A DNA stretch of 64,000 bases from Axinella damicornis (lineage: Eukaryota; Porifera; Demospongiae; Axinellida; Axinellidae). How positions within the stretch are numbered: position 1 is the first letter of the stretch; every line of letters starts with the position of its first letter. Below the pieces are notes generated by a model, which worked only from the letters and a program-made list of their open reading frames with translations, did not search any database and was not told where the DNA came from. Shown piece after piece: positions 1 through 13,050 of the stretch. Position numbers and translations under genes: made by a program. The stretch spans positions 20,444,100-20,508,099 of the forward strand of contig OZ007506.1 of the NCBI GenBank assembly GCA_963931865.1. The letters run 5' to 3'.

Positions 1-2483
1 CAATAGAGTGATCCCCAAAGTGACACTTTGTTTGACCTTGCTGCACACATGCTTTCGATTTCCAATGCTTTGAAGCTCTTAACTCAAGACACTTCTCACT
101 CTTTTCACACTTCAAAGAATTTACTCTCCACTCACACTCAAATCCCCATACGTCAGGTTGCATGTCACCAAATGCTGCACTGTGATTGGTACGCACTGTA
201 GGGTGCAGGCAACAAACTGCTCTTTGGCCATGGTCCACTCCCCTTCCCAACGTACGGAGCAGGGTCTGGCTACGTGACGTGAGACTAAATTGGTTCCTGG
301 TGGGACTTACTACGCTGTGTGGGTGGGAGGGTGCAGTTAACATAATCCTTGCTTCCTTTAGAGGTATTAGGTTTGTTGTACTCCATATCTCAGTAGTAGC
401 CTTATGTAGTTTATTTTGTTAACACGGTGTCAGCTGGCTCCAGATGGCTCCTGGCGATGTCATTATAACGGACGTCCATAGTGAACCTATGGAGAGAATG
501 ATGTAATGCAAAATTTTTGTGTGGTAACCGATAACAATTAGTGTTCCAACAGCTGTTGAACATATTGCCGCAGACCGCAGGCACTCTCACTCCCAGTCCC
601 TCCTGAAAAGCAGAAAGATGGTCCGGTTCTCTGAGCAGCACTTCTTGTCGCATAGGGCAGGGCAGTACTGTGTAAAGAATGCATTCTGTAATGCGGCATG
701 TGTGATGGAAGTCAAGACAGTGCAGTTTATTGGACTGTTCTGCCAATGTCCAAGCAGTACAGCCAGCTATACCCATCTTCAGCAAGAGCGTTGTGGACTC
801 ACTACTACTGTGAGTCCAGCACTTGAGCTTACAGATGACTCATCATTCAAAGCGTGTTTCTAGACTTGGTATAGCAATATTAAGCCTGGGGATAGACACT
901 CTCTGCCATTTCACACCCTGCCTGATTGCTAACATCATACACGTTCAGCTGATTAGAGATCTCAAATCCGAGAGCTACTCCACCCCTTGTGACAAGAACT
1001 GTGGCACAGAACACCAGACCCTCTCTGTATGTCTGGCCACAGTAACAGGGACGGTACAATCTCATTATCGTCATTTTACACATTCATAAACAGCAATGTT
1101 TTCTGACGAGTGTAAATAAGGTGTGCAAGATATGAAGAAGTACAGTACCAATGTTGGGTACAAAGGAAACAGACAGGTGCTCAAAGTCTGCATACGGAAG
1201 CCTATACAACATATCAACTGAAGCAGAGGATGAACGTACCAGGAATTTGTGCAAATTGTCTCCTCTAAGTCTGCTGTGCCTGCAGTGGGCCTGCAGCAGT
1301 GTTGTTTTAGTCAACTAAAGCTAAAATGTATTTTGAAATCACCCAAAAAGGTGAAAAAGAAAGAAAACAACAAAAAAAAAACTAAAACGTGCTCTTTCAA
1401 AATGTCTACCCAATTTTAGTATTCTGAACACTGTACTAAAGCAACACTGATGTGCTGGGTTCTGCTTGTTGTTACTGGGGGATAGTACTGATTGTCTACT
1501 CAGCCACTTTCAAGAAGAATATAGAGGTGGTTTTTGAGAGGTGGATGCCTGGATGAGAGTAATACACATCCAGAATGAGTCCCTGATCGAAGGGGACTGC
1601 TGTGCATTTCTGACCCATTGTAGAGGGCTATACCCTATTATAGGTCATGATGGGTGGGTGGACTCCTATCCAAGCCACCAGTAAGAGGTTGCCCTGTGCC
1701 CACTTGGGACTTGATACTTCCTGCTGCCAGTGCTTTGTGAGGTTCTTTGTGAGGTTGGAAGTGCGGGTAGTCTACACAAAGGATGTGTAACCTGTTCCTT
1801 CACTAACTTAATTGTGGAATTCCTTGTTCCTGTGTCCAGTGCAAAATTATCATCAAGGAAGCGGTATTCACTGTGGCATGAAAAGGGTATGATCAGGAGG
1901 AAGGCAGGAGGACATGTCTCAACTTTCATTAACCATGAAAGAAAAACTAAAGCTAACAATAACACACTCACTTGTTACACATGAGGCAAAACTGTTGCAG
2001 GAACAGAAATGGATGTCTTGGCACACTCTAGTCTGACGTACCCTTGAGCATTTGTTGACCGTAAAAGATCAAGTGGGCGTTGCTTGACAGCAACTGGGAG
2101 ACAGTGCGAACAGAGCCAGCCAGCAACGTCTGTTTTGCGTGACATCATCGGGCAGACGTGACAATGCCCAACATCTTCTGAAGCTTGTGTCTACGTGAGT
2201 GTCTGGCAAAGTGTTTGGAAACACGTCTTACAAGTGGCATTGCTGGCCCACAGGGATAGCTGCTGCCAAGACAACGTTTGTGTAGCCGTTCCACTCTTTT
2301 TCTCTAGTCCAGAATTGATCTGAGTGGGTATGTGCATCCATATATGGGCAATTTCAGCATAAAATAATATTGAGCTTTGTACTGGTAGCCAAAATAAGTA
2401 GCACCCATTATGTCTTCCGTTGGTGCATTGTATGTAATGATCCTCTCTCCCTCTCTCTCATACACACGTGCCCTCATCCGTAG
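1..2483. other. Upstream region without a supported gene
   Basis: No ORF here has domain-like content or splice phases that join the receptor exon starting at 2484. The receptor needs an upstream exon ending in codon phase 1, with a start and signal peptide. I looked for a short hydrophobic ORF followed by a GT donor and found none that convinced me, so the exon may lie before the window. A degraded mobile element occupies about 583-1040. Confidence 0.5.
583..1040. mobile_element. Degraded copy of the TAGTCTCG terminal-inverted-repeat element
   Basis: The left end, from the 'cccagtccctcc' segment through a segment reading as a mutated 'ggtctggtgttctgagcgac', and the right end around 950-1030 ('cagaacaccagaccctct') match the two ends of the intact 590-bp element at 43854-44443. 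The copy is diverged, and its target-site duplication is not visible. Confidence 0.6.
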
Positions 2484-3053
2484 ATCAACAGTCCATACAA
2501 ATCTCCACTATACCCTCTCCTCTGATCTACCTGGCCACCCACACGTTCCAACTCTCGTGCTTGTTCAACCCCTCCCAACACACCTTCCGACACTGGGTCC
2601 ATCCCGCCGGCACTGAACTGTCCTCCTCCTCCGGGAGATTCACAGTCCGTTCCCCTAGTCCTGGAACCACGAGGTTAATTGTAATGCAATCAGAACAAAG
2701 TGATGAAGGAACGTACCACTGTGTGTTCCAGACCTCTCAGGGAACGTCCGCATCTCGGTCTATGGTGGCGCAATTCAGACACCCTGTTACTTTCTCCACA
2801 CCTGATAATTTTGTGTACACCGTTACCGTCGGCAATTCTGTAAGCTTGTTGTGTGATGCACAGTTCCAGAACATCACCCAGTGGCAGAACTCGGAGCGTG
2901 TTGCCATTAGCAGCTCGTCAGATGGGCGTGTGCAGATCCAGGGGACGAGTCTGTTCTACCGGTCAGTGGGTCTGGGGGACAACGGCACTTACTACTGTGT
3001 GGTCAGGAACGAGAGATCTGTCCTCACCCTTGTTGCCCACCTGTTGGTGCATG
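2484..3053 (+). CDS. Receptor exon: first two Ig domains
   Basis: This exon is phase 1 at both ends (acceptor ccgtag, donor g|gtgagt). It encodes two complete Ig folds, each with a first Cys, a Trp and a D-x-G-x-Y-x-C motif near the second Cys. Because it is symmetrical, it could be skipped or duplicated without a frameshift. Confidence 0.85.
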
Positions 3054-6000
3054 GTGAGTTGATGGACTGATAACACAGTGATCATAGTGTGGCAGATAAA
3101 GGAAGCCACAGAGATGGCTGGTTGCCACACAAGCAGCATTGATACACTGTCCGTTGCCAGGCTATATGCAGACTTTCTTCCGCTCCTCTACCGAACTAGC
3201 CTCGTTCCAAGGCCTGTCTTGGGCCTGGGAACGAGGCTACTACCGAACCCAAGCTGGATACCACATTTTTGTATGGAGTTCATTCTCTCTCCAAAGCTTA
3301 CGACATGATACCCCGAGTAGAGCAACCCTTTAATTAGTTTCATTCCCAGACCGTTCATCCAGCACGTATAATCGCGATCCGCGCTGCGGTTGGTTGGGTC
3401 TAGGACCGAGACTACCCTTTATTATTGAGCAGTGAGTACAATTGCATGCATTTCAGGACTTCAGTTGGTTATTGCACTCTCTTTGGGATAGGAGGAAGTG
3501 CAAAGTTCAATGTTCAAGGCAGATGGCTTTCACATGAAACAAGATCGAGAGCAACATCTCTTCTTTTGATCTAAGTGCGAACAAAGCACGAGAGATGTAC
3601 GTTTAAAATGTGTCAATGCACTCGTGTGGTTCAGAATAGTCCCTGGGTGAAACGTTCGCCCGTAATAATTGACTACATCGACATGTACACATGTATCTTC
3701 AATTCCTGCTGAATTTTAAATGTCGAAACAAATACACCTGTACCCTGTTATTGTTGAGGCTGTTATGACAGATAGACCATCATCATAATGGAGCAATTTG
3801 ACCCAATCACCACCTAATGTGCTTGATATACTGGGGGGTTTTGGGGCTCCTCACTAAATTGGCTTTGAAGTGCTGAGTATGGTAGCAATGTTGTCGCTGT
3901 TGGGCTTCAGAGGAGGAAGGGGTGGTGGGTATTGGTGCTGGTAGTGGACTCTATCTTTGTATGTAGTAGGTATCTGCGTTCTTGGGCAGACACACACACA
4001 TTCACGTTACGGATTCATATCCTTACCTTGTGCAGCTTATGCAACAAGAAGCCGTACCTCATACAACTTAGTATGTATCAGCTTCACACACACACCACAC
4101 ACACACCACACACACACCACACACACACACACACACCCATGTGCACACCCACCACACTGCACTCTCCCTCCATCTCTACCCAGAATCTCCCTCCGTGACC
4201 ATCACTCCTCTCTCTGCCGTCGTCAACTCCTCTGACCCAATCACTTTCACTTGTGAAGCCCGAGGTTCCCCCCGACCCTCCGTCATCTGGACTAACGAGG
4301 AAACAGGCAGCCTGGAGGTGTCCCCCTTCCTCAACAAGCTGGAAGGTCAGCCATTACTAGTTGCAGGAAGTGTTTTCCAACATTGCTGGTGGCTGCAAGA
4401 CTGTCAACTATGTATGAACCATGAACATACCTCTGTGCACCTCCAATTGGGGAATCCTTAATGGCGAGTCATTTTATGTTACAAACACCGGCAGTGGAAT
4501 TAGCAGGTATTCGAATGTGCGATGTAGTCATCGATGAAATTTGATCACATTGCTACCAAATCAATACCGACATGAGATTATCACTGTTGAAACTGATAAG
4601 TTTGATCTGACCTAAGATTGAATCTGCTCGAGTCTGTTCTGGCCTGCAATTGATTCTGTCCAGCTATAATCATGCAGTTCTCAGAAACGTAGAACTATGA
4701 TTGTTGGTTCAGTAAAAGTATCCATCTCTGTTTGTCCCATACAGACCCTGTGAGTGAGTATGTGTACCGAACACGCCTGATCTTCCCCTCTGTGCGGGAG
4801 CAGGACACGGGGACCTACCGTTGTGCCGCCAGCAACAGTGTCGGGTCAGCGAGCAGCACTGCTACCCTGCAGCTGATTGGTAGGTCTGTGGTAGTGGTCA
4901 TGTGATGCGTATTTTGGACAATCATGTTCAGGCTGATTTTGTTTTTCTAGAACTGGAGAGCAAGTCCTAGCAATTTACTTCCTGTCTAGGGACCAAATGT
5001 GGCTCTCTGATCGGTCAAATATGATATGTTGCTAGTGAGCTAGATGGTTTCCCGCAATCTGATATGGAATATTTCCCAACTTAGTATATTGATAAGCAGT
5101 TTGCTCCCAAAATTACGGTACATTGCACACTGCAACAGTAGTTAGTTCATCAGATGATCGTAGGGTCTTGTCATTAGACTCTACATGTAAATCCATCACC
5201 TCAGCCTGGACAGTCAGCACATTGATCCACAAACTCAATGGGATATAAGCTCTAACCTTTGAACATGAATGTGAATGCAGTGTAGGTGGTTTTGTAAAGC
5301 GGCAGTCCCTTGATCTGATTTTGCAAGCTCCGTATTATTGTCTAGGTAGTTGTTTGTGATATTTGTGGTGCCCACAAGAGATCATTGTTGATAGAACAAT
5401 ATCCCGTTATTGCCGGCCTTGTTCATGGATCCTGAAGCTTTTGTTCCGTGAGCTCATTTGGCCTGAATGGAGGGTGGGGCTGGGGTACGAGGCTCTTCAG
5501 TTGAACAAATTACACATTCACAGCTGCAGTGGTCTCAGTGAAGGGGTGATGTTTGGCTACCAATAACTACTAATAACTAGCAATTTAAGTACTGTACATT
5601 CCTGGCTGAATGCCAAATGCGGTCCTCCGATTGGCCAAACCGTAGTAATAATTGTGTCTACAATCCTTGCTTGTGGATTAGCATGACTCTCTTTATGCCA
5701 CCAGTCCTGATTGTAAACCATTCTCCTAGAGCTAGGATATATTTACAGCCATGACGAGTTGTGTTGGTGCTGACAGGCACGTGCTGTGTTGTCAGTCGGA
5801 CTAGGGCTATAGTTACACTGTCTACAGTGTGGCAGGAATAGAGTACATGCACATCCTGAAATCTCTGCCAACAAGGACTGACTCAACCGTAAGCACTATT
5901 ACGGTTACCAGGTCCACTTTGTGACTGTTACCAGGTCCATTTTCTGGCTCTGACCCTGTGGCCAAAGGGTGTTTATCCAACCTTTGAACTGAGGTAGCCA

Positions 6001-9000
6001 CTTCACGGAATTCATTGTTTACTACCCCAGTGAATGTTTTTAGCCCTTTGAATCGGTAGCTATTACTCTCTTAAATGCTCATGGGAGTACTATAATTGAT
6101 CCTTTGGCAATGCTGCCCTCTTTGCTTCCAGGAACGAGCTTGAATAGTGTCCAAAAACCCCCTTCCTGTGTGACATCAGGGAGGACATTAACCTTTGTTG
6201 AAAACATGGGAAGCGCCTTTACTGACTTTCCTCCTACTGACTTTCCTCCTACGTCAAGCAAATTGTGCCCCCCTTTACTACCACATTGCTCTGTTTCATC
6301 CTGATGTCTTGAGCAGTGTGTTATCACGACACCAACTGATTTATTACGTGTATGACAATCACATGAGAGTGAGACTCCGCTCACTGACATAAGACTGTCC
6401 ACCATTTTGAACTAGTATTCTCCATTTTGAATTCCAGGGACCCCTGGCGCCCCCCAGCAAGTGGAGCTGTCTCTGGTCAATTCCACGAGTATCAATGTGA
6501 CATGGCTACCCCCGGAGATGGATGGCAATGCAGAGATTGTGTCTTACACGGTGAGCTAAGGTCATCACTGCCGTGAAAGCTAATGTGCATACCCTGTGAA
6601 GTGGGCACACACACATGACTGGGTTCCCTGCCATTATCCACCGGGAAAGGAAAAGTCTTAATATCTAAGACTATTTGTTTACCCTAATTGAACTGACCTG
6701 TCCTAAAACGAGGCCCCTCATGACCATATATAGCTAGACGTAGAGTACACGTGCGAGTGGGCATTGGCAGGATTTGCCCAACCTTTGCTCTGCTATACCA
6801 TGCCTGCACGACTGGTGAGCCCCTGCCATTATGCTCTCACCTATGCTGGAACACACGACCTGTATGTACGGTTCCACATCAGCCGTGGATAGACACCAGA
6901 GACCTCGACACAGCTGTGCATCCACACTGCTAAACCGTACCAACTCCTCCAGTGTGTGATGACCCAACATGATCAACACTATCACAGAATCACTAGACTG
7001 TATGTAGGGATAGGCTATCACAGACACGCAAAAAATGTCAGTACAAAAAGAAAATCTTGACTAGATTGGACTTTTTTTAAGCCTCTTATAGCAACATACC
7101 ATTCAACCTTGAGCTTTCTCATGATCTGGTTTACTTAGTGACCTTTTGCATGCGATCATTACATATTGTCTTTCACATTGTCTTTCACGTCAGCACATCT
7201 TGATAGTACTCTTACACTGAAAGGCAGGAGCACATGATGACATTAGCGGTGGATGATTTCATCATGAGCTCTTGTGAAACGTTATGTCAGTCCCAGATGT
7301 GAAATGTATGGGAAAATGCATTACATTACACTGGTTGCTAGTCCCTTGGGGGATTCCGGTACATTAGGTAACATTAACTAAACAGGTCAAGAATGTCAAG
7401 GGACTCAGAACCAGGCTCTTGCAGTGTTCCCATATTAGGAGGAGGAAAAGGAGTTGATTGACTGATAAGTTACTTACAATGTCCCTCACTAATGTGGGGC
7501 AGCACCAGCTCTTGGTTGGACAGGAAACGGGGGAACCTTGGAGTAGGGCTGCAGCATTTCCTGGGCACACGATAACAGCCAGACAACCAGTCAACTGTAG
7601 CGTAATGTCCGGACAATGGTGAACTGCATATTGTACGGTATGTTGTACAATATGCAGCAGTAGGGAGGAGTGGGGAATGAAGACAAGGGCAGGTCAGAGC
7701 AGGGAGTTTACCAGTGAGAACATATAATGTCCGTGCAACTAGGTACCATTCAGGTGAAAGTTTATGCATAGCAATCAGGGAAGTCATCCTCAAAGATTCA
7801 TCTTACAATAATTGTTCTTTTTTCGTTCAACAAACATTGATACGATGAGAGCAGCAGGATACATGGGACTCCAGGGAGCATATCCTACGCAACCTTTTCC
7901 CTCTAGCGATAACTGCCTTTGTTACCGTGCAGCATGTGGCATGGTCGGATAGACCACACCCCTCAGTTTTATCCCTCAGTGCAGTTTAACCAAGTCCGCA
8001 GGGGATATGTTGGGTGGGTATTGATATCCTCATGGTCTATCCATCCCTGCCTTGTGTTTTGGTCTTGTAACATTGTGTTGGTCTTGTAACATTGTGTTGT
8101 TCTTTGTAAGTGATGTTGTGGTCTTGTTAGTATCTGTATATGCAGTACATCTGTAAACAATGGTTGTACAGTTTACTGTAACTGTGACAACCAATCATGA
8201 GGGATATCACACTTTGGGCAGAGATTTATGGCAACATGATAAACTAACCTCAGTTATGGGCTATAATTATGGGGCACTCAGGAATGGCACTCTAACTCTA
8301 TCTTGCACTGCATTGTGATACATATACTTCGATACTGCAGTGGCAATTATGGTGACTAGCACATATTCAGTGCCATCACAAAATTTTCTTAGATGCCGTG
8401 TGCATTGTATTTCATAGTGACACTCATAGTGATGCCCTCTTTGTCTAACCCAGTAACTGGAACAGTGGTGTACCATATCATATCATGTTGGTTTCTGAAG
8501 TCTTATGTCTTAATCTTGCATGTTTTTGTCTCCATGCTAAATGGGCAGCCGTACAATCGTTAATGAGAGAAATGACTATTTTGGCTACTCTTTGTTCCAT
8601 ACCTTGGATATAGCTTGCTTGTGCCAAACTGTACTTTAGACGGTTGCCAACACAACCAGCTGTATGACATCATCAATACTGATAGTTTTGTGATCGACCA
8701 CAATCTCTGAGTAGTGCTTATAAATCAAAAAGCCAACTATTGCTGAGAGTGCAGCAGTGTACACAGGTAGCGTTTACAGTTTGGGCTACCATGCACAATC
8801 CCTCCTGCATGTTTGTGGACTGTATCCTCTGGCAGCACCTTAGCGCACACACCGACTACACTTCATCAGACAATGACGCACCTCATTCCCGGGCTGGGAA
8901 GTTTTTCCCAGGATCCCTCTCTTTCTCTTCCCCTCACTCCCGTCCTCCCTTCCCTCCACCCCCTCCCCTCACCCCCGTCCTCCCTTCCCTCCATCCCCTC

Positions 9001-12000
9001 CTCTCTTCCTCACGTCCCCTAACACCCACAACAGCAATTAATGGATGTATTAACTCTGTTCATTGTAGGTGATGTGGCTAATGGCCAGTGGCAGTAATGG
9101 TAGGGCGTTCTCCCACACGTTGCAAGGCCCCACCCTCCAGACCCACTACCTGATTCCCAACCTCCAGCGGTCGACCGTGTACACAGTGCTCGTGCACGCG
9201 ACCAACCGAGTTGGCAGGGGCAGAGACAGCGAGGAGATGAACATCACCACCAATGCCACAGGTGGGTTCATGCTGTGTGAGGAGAGAGCCACTAGTGTGT
9301 ACGTGTAGAACCTTGGCCCCAGCTAATCATGCCAGAGGACTGTACAAGTCATACTCCAAGTCTCTTACGTATTAAGTAATAAAGTAGTGCTTGTCTCCTC
9401 CCTCCTTCCTCCTTCCCTCCCTCCTTCCCTCCCTCCTTCCCTCCCTTCCTCTCTCCTTCCCTCGCTCCCTCCCTCCCTCCCTCCTGTCTCCTCCTTCCTT
9501 TCCCTCTCTCCCCTCCCCTTCCTCTCCCCATCTCACCCTTCCTTCCCCCTCCCTCCCCTCTCATCCTTCCTTTCCCTCTCTCCCGCCCTCCTCTCTCAAT
9601 CTCACTCTTCCTCCCCTCCCCCCCCTCCTCCCCCCCCCCCCCCCCTCATCTCCTTCCTCTTCTGACCACCTGTCTTCTCTCCCAACCCTCCAGTTCCCGG
9701 TGCTCCCCTGGAAGTAACCTACTTCAATCTGGCCCCAACCTCTGTACAAGTGCAGTGGAGACTATCTTCAAACGATGGTGGTACACCTATCACAATCGTC
9801 CGGGTCTACTATCGTACAGAGGATCAGCCGTGGGGAGAGGCAGATTTTGAGGAGAGCACTTCACCGGACAGCTCCTCCCTCCTGATTACAAATCTGAGGG
9901 TTGATACCTGGTACCAGCTGCAGGTGGTGGTGAAGAACAGAATAGGTGAGACGTGCCTGGATCCTGGCGCGGAGGGGGAGGAAAGAGTGCTCCTCCCCCT
10001 CCGCGCCAGGAACCAGGCTAAGGTGAGACGTGCCTGGATCCTCTGTGATAGTGTGGTAGATGAGGCAGTGTAACTGTGGTAACAGCATATAGTTGCCAAC
10101 CATCCCGAAATTTCTGGGATTGTCCCGGAATTCTTGAGAACAACCTTGTCCCCACATGGACCCTAGGGTCACCATGACACTGTTTCTGCTGTCTTGCTGT
10201 GAAACTGAAAGTGAAACTAGATTAAGAAAGTGGAAGTGAATTTAAAAAGCCTAGTGATGATGACTTAGAAGGTGTAACAACATTTGTGTGGTGTTTGATT
10301 CTTGCCTCTCCCTCCCTCCCTTCTGTCTCATCCCCTTTCCCCTTGCAGGATTTGGGCCTCCACGGAACTCTACTCCCTTCCGGACCCCTCCCCCTGGTTT
10401 CCCGGCTTCCCCCAGCCATATCACAGTCAGAAATATCACCGATACCACGGCCATAATTTGTTGGGTGCCAAGTGATGTGGGGAGACCTTTTGTAAGCTAC
10501 ATCATCCATGCAACCACCAGCTCCTCTCAGGAAAACCGCATCGTGCAGACCAAACCTGCCAGTGAGATTTTTCGACAGATACCAAATTGTACCGAGGGGG
10601 CTCAGGTGTGTGTATGCATGTGTGTGTGGTGTGTGTATGTGTGTGTTGTGTGGTGTGTATGTGTGTGTTGTGTGGTGTGTGTGTGGGTGGGTATGAGTGT
10701 GTGCATTCATGCACATACGTGCGTGTGTAGCAGTGACACAGCTCATCTGCTTCTCAACTCTCCCTCCAGATCAGGGACCTTGCGCCCGGCACCTGCTACA
10801 CGTTCACAGTTGCCATTAACAACACCCAGGGGCTTGGGCAGCCAAGTGCAGGGCGGGATGTCTACTGCACCCCAGTGTGTGCGAACGATGTCTGTACGCC
10901 CTGTACTGAGGAGGAAGGCGTCTGTGGTATGTATGTAGTCCACATATTGCATCTGTATTTACTATGGATATATGGCATATGGAAAAGGAAGCTACCTTAT
11001 CATACTCCCTCCTCTTCCCCTCTTCCCCTCTTCCCCTCTTCTCCCGCCCTCCTTCTCTCCCTTCTTCACTCCCTCCCTCCTTTCCTCTCCATACCTTCCC
11101 TACCTCCTTCCTTCCCTCTCCCATCCCTATGTACCTTGCTCCCTCCTTCCTTCCTCCTTCCCTCCTTCCTCCCTCCTTCCCTGATTCCTACCTTCTCCCT
11201 CCATCCCTCCCTCCCTTCCTCCTCCCTCAGGACCTGTTGGCATTGTACAACCAGAGGCCACTGGCCTTTCCCCTGAGATCATTGCCGTCCTGGTTGTCTG
11301 TGCAGTGTTCGGAGTAGTGCTACTGATCATTGCTGTACTCCTCCTCTGGAAGATATCTTCAACGTTGAAGCATCAGAAATCACATACCTTCCCAAATATT
11401 CCTCCTCCATCCGACACATTACGAAGGTGAATAGGAACTGTATTGCTGAGTCACCCCTGGGGTGATCCACATTGATTAAACCCTACCCCTCTTGCTCTCC
11501 CTATTTCTCCATATTTTTGTTCCCTCTCCAGCTCATGAAATGTAGTAACAGTGATATGGTCCTCTCCCCTCCCTTCCTCTGCCTTTCTGCCCACCACCCT
11601 TTTCCCCTCCTCCTCTCCCCTCCTCCTTTCTTCCTTTCCCCTCCTCCTTCTCCCTCCTCCTTCCCTTCCTCCTCCCCCCTCCTCCTTCCCCCTCCTCCCC
11701 CCTCCTCCTTTCTCCTCCTCCTTTCCCTCCGCTATCTTGCCCCACTCTCTTTTTCATCCCACTCTGCAGGGAGTCTTCACGATCAGACAAAGTTCTCCTT
11801 GAATATGACCGTGAGCAGCAGAGTGCTCAACGACAGTTCCAGAAGCAGTTTAGCATTGGGAATTCATCCAGCGTGAGCAGTCAAAACAGCGTCAGTGACC
11901 AGGACACTCCAAACACGGCTACCACCATCATGTCCGACAGGAATCCCTTCTCCTTTACTCCCCCGATTGCTGTTCACAATGGCACTGGTATGGAGTACCC

Positions 12001-13050
12001 CCGGAGTGCTAGCTTGGGCTCGATGGGGAGGTCCTTCCACATCTACCCAATCCCTGAACATGCGCCAGTCCACCCCTACATCCCTCCCGAGGCACACGCA
12101 CACCCTCACACCCTTCCCAACCAATGGCAGATACATCCCTACCCCGTTTCAAACACTCTTCACCAACAGCAGAACCGCCGGGAGGAGTTTGAGATGATCG
12201 AGAACCCCTTCAACCTACAATTTGAAAAGGAAAAGGTAAGCTACAGACTCCTACTACTGGGTGTAGCTACCTACCATCAGTTAGTTCATGCAGCTAGAAG
12301 CAGGGCTGATTCATGAAATGAGCAAGGGGTGAACCATGGAGCTAGCAAGCCAAAGTTCGAAGCCTCAATTTAATCCTATTCAGGTCTTATGAATACATGA
12401 CCCTCTATTTGACATGGAGGCCTATGGTGGCCATAAGATAAGCCTCTGGGTGGCTCATCCACAAGTGTAATATGCCTCACACAACTGTATAGATGCCTGC
12501 AACAAGTAGTGTCAGTTATTGCCCTGTCGCCGTCTGATTGGAGACCAGCTTGTGTGCTAAGGCTGGGTACCACATTCAGCTAACTAGCATATTACATCCT
12601 GTTTATGACTGCAGCTCTCTGGTTGGGCTGAATATGTTAGCAGATATTTAGACCACCTGTCTATAAATTGTACCTTACTTCTCTCTCCAGCAAGCCGAGC
12701 TAGAAGGCAGAGCGATGAACTTCAGCCATGAGGTTGAAGACCCAGAGGATGAAATTCCACCCCCAGTACCTCCATACAGAGGGGAGGACGTTGTGGATGA
12801 CCCCTCACTTCGTCCCCCTCCCCCCTACCTTGGCGAGAGCTTCTCCCAGCCCTCTCACTCTCCGAGATTACCACGCATCAACTGTGAGTTTTACATTCCC
12901 GGCAACGATGAAGAACAGGACATGGAATTTGTTGACAATGATGCATACGAGAAGATCAGTCCGCAACCCCAGAGGAGACATCTTCCCCGTTTTGAAATCA
13001 AAGGGCAGAAAAGAGGCGCCATTTTTGAGACCGTAGATTTGCGCCACTAG
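2484..13050 (+). CDS. Ig/FN3 single-pass transmembrane receptor (5' partial)
   Basis: Eleven exons were assembled: 2484-3053, 4184-4345, 4745-4879, 6438-6550, 9069-9261, 9694-9945, 10349-10605, 10770-10926, 11231-11426, 11770-12235 and 12691-13050 (stop TAG). Together they give about 952 residues. Numbering from the first visible residue: Ig1 1-95 (DEGTYHC), Ig2 96-190 (DNGTYYC), Ig3 191-289 (DTGTYRC), FN3 domains at about 290-391, 392-475 and 476-600, a short Cys-rich stem, a transmembrane helix at about 629-652 (starting IIAVLVVCAVFGVV) and a 300-residue tail. Domain-boundary introns are phase 1, as is usual for Ig and FN3 modules; two FN3 domains are also split by phase-0 introns. The architecture suits a cell-surface adhesion or guidance receptor. 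No kinase or phosphatase domain follows, so it is not an RTK or RPTP as far as seen. The orthologue is not identified, and the start and signal peptide are missing. Confidence 0.85.
3197..3239. mobile_element. 43-bp TAGCCTCG palindrome with 9-bp target duplication
   Basis: It starts TAGCCTCGTTCC and ends GGGAACGAGGCTA, and is flanked on both sides by CTACCGAAC. It is a minimal non-autonomous element, almost only its own ends. Confidence 0.85.
4083..4137. repeat. CA-rich microsatellite
   Basis: Runs of CACACACC lie immediately before the acceptor of receptor exon 4184. Confidence 0.9.
4184..4879 (+). CDS. Receptor exons: third Ig domain, split by one intron
   Basis: Exons 4184-4345 and 4745-4879, both phase 1-1, form one I-set-like Ig domain. 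The first carries FTCEARGSPRPSVIW and the second carries VREQDTGTYRCAASNSVG. The intron separates the two cysteines. A CA-rich microsatellite sits just before the first acceptor. Confidence 0.85.
6438..10926 (+). CDS. Receptor exons: three FN3 domains
   Basis: FN3-1 is 6438-6550 plus 9069-9261, with a Trp in NVTWLPP and a Tyr in VYTVLVHATN. FN3-2 is the single exon 9694-9945, with VQWRLSSNDGG and WYQLQVVVKNRIG. FN3-3 is 10349-10605 plus 10770-10926, with IICWVPSDVG and CYTFTVAINN. The last exon ends in six closely spaced cysteines (CTPVCANDVCTPC, then VCG), probably a disulphide-bonded stem before the membrane. Confidence 0.8.
6551..9068. other. Long intron inside the first FN3 domain
   Basis: No coding sequence was recognised in this 2.5-kb intron. 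ORFs on either strand lack family features. It ends in a C/T-rich tract at about 8927-9020. Confidence 0.6.
9397..9690. repeat. Polypyrimidine tract with a C run
   Basis: About 290 bases are almost pure C/T on the plus strand (CTCCCTCCTT-type repeats and a run of C near 9633), ending at the acceptor of exon 9694. Long ORFs in it are composition artefacts. Confidence 0.9.
10606..10712. repeat. TG microsatellite at a splice donor
   Basis: A GT/TG repeat with interspersed GTGTGGTGTGTA begins directly at the donor of exon 10349-10605. Confidence 0.85.
11006..11230. repeat. Polypyrimidine tract before the transmembrane exon
   Basis: A nearly pure C/T tract runs to the acceptor of exon 11231. A similar tract at about 11565-11765 precedes the next exon. 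Confidence 0.85.
11231..13050 (+). CDS. Receptor exons: transmembrane helix and cytoplasmic tail
   Basis: Exon 11231-11426 carries the hydrophobic helix followed by a basic stop-transfer segment (WKISSTLKHQK). Exons 11770-12235 and 12691-13050 give a tail rich in Ser, Pro, Gln and His. Visible short motifs are PPPPY, which satisfies PPxY (a WW-domain ligand), DAYEKI (a possible SH2 site if phosphorylated) and two NPF segments (NPFSF and NPFNL) of the type bound by EH domains. These motif roles are inferred from short matches. No enzymatic domain is present. Confidence 0.75.

Noticed and set aside
9349..9749. Pro/Ser-rich and Gly/Arg/Glu-rich ORFs on both strands
   Set aside because: They come from a pyrimidine tract between two FN3 exons.
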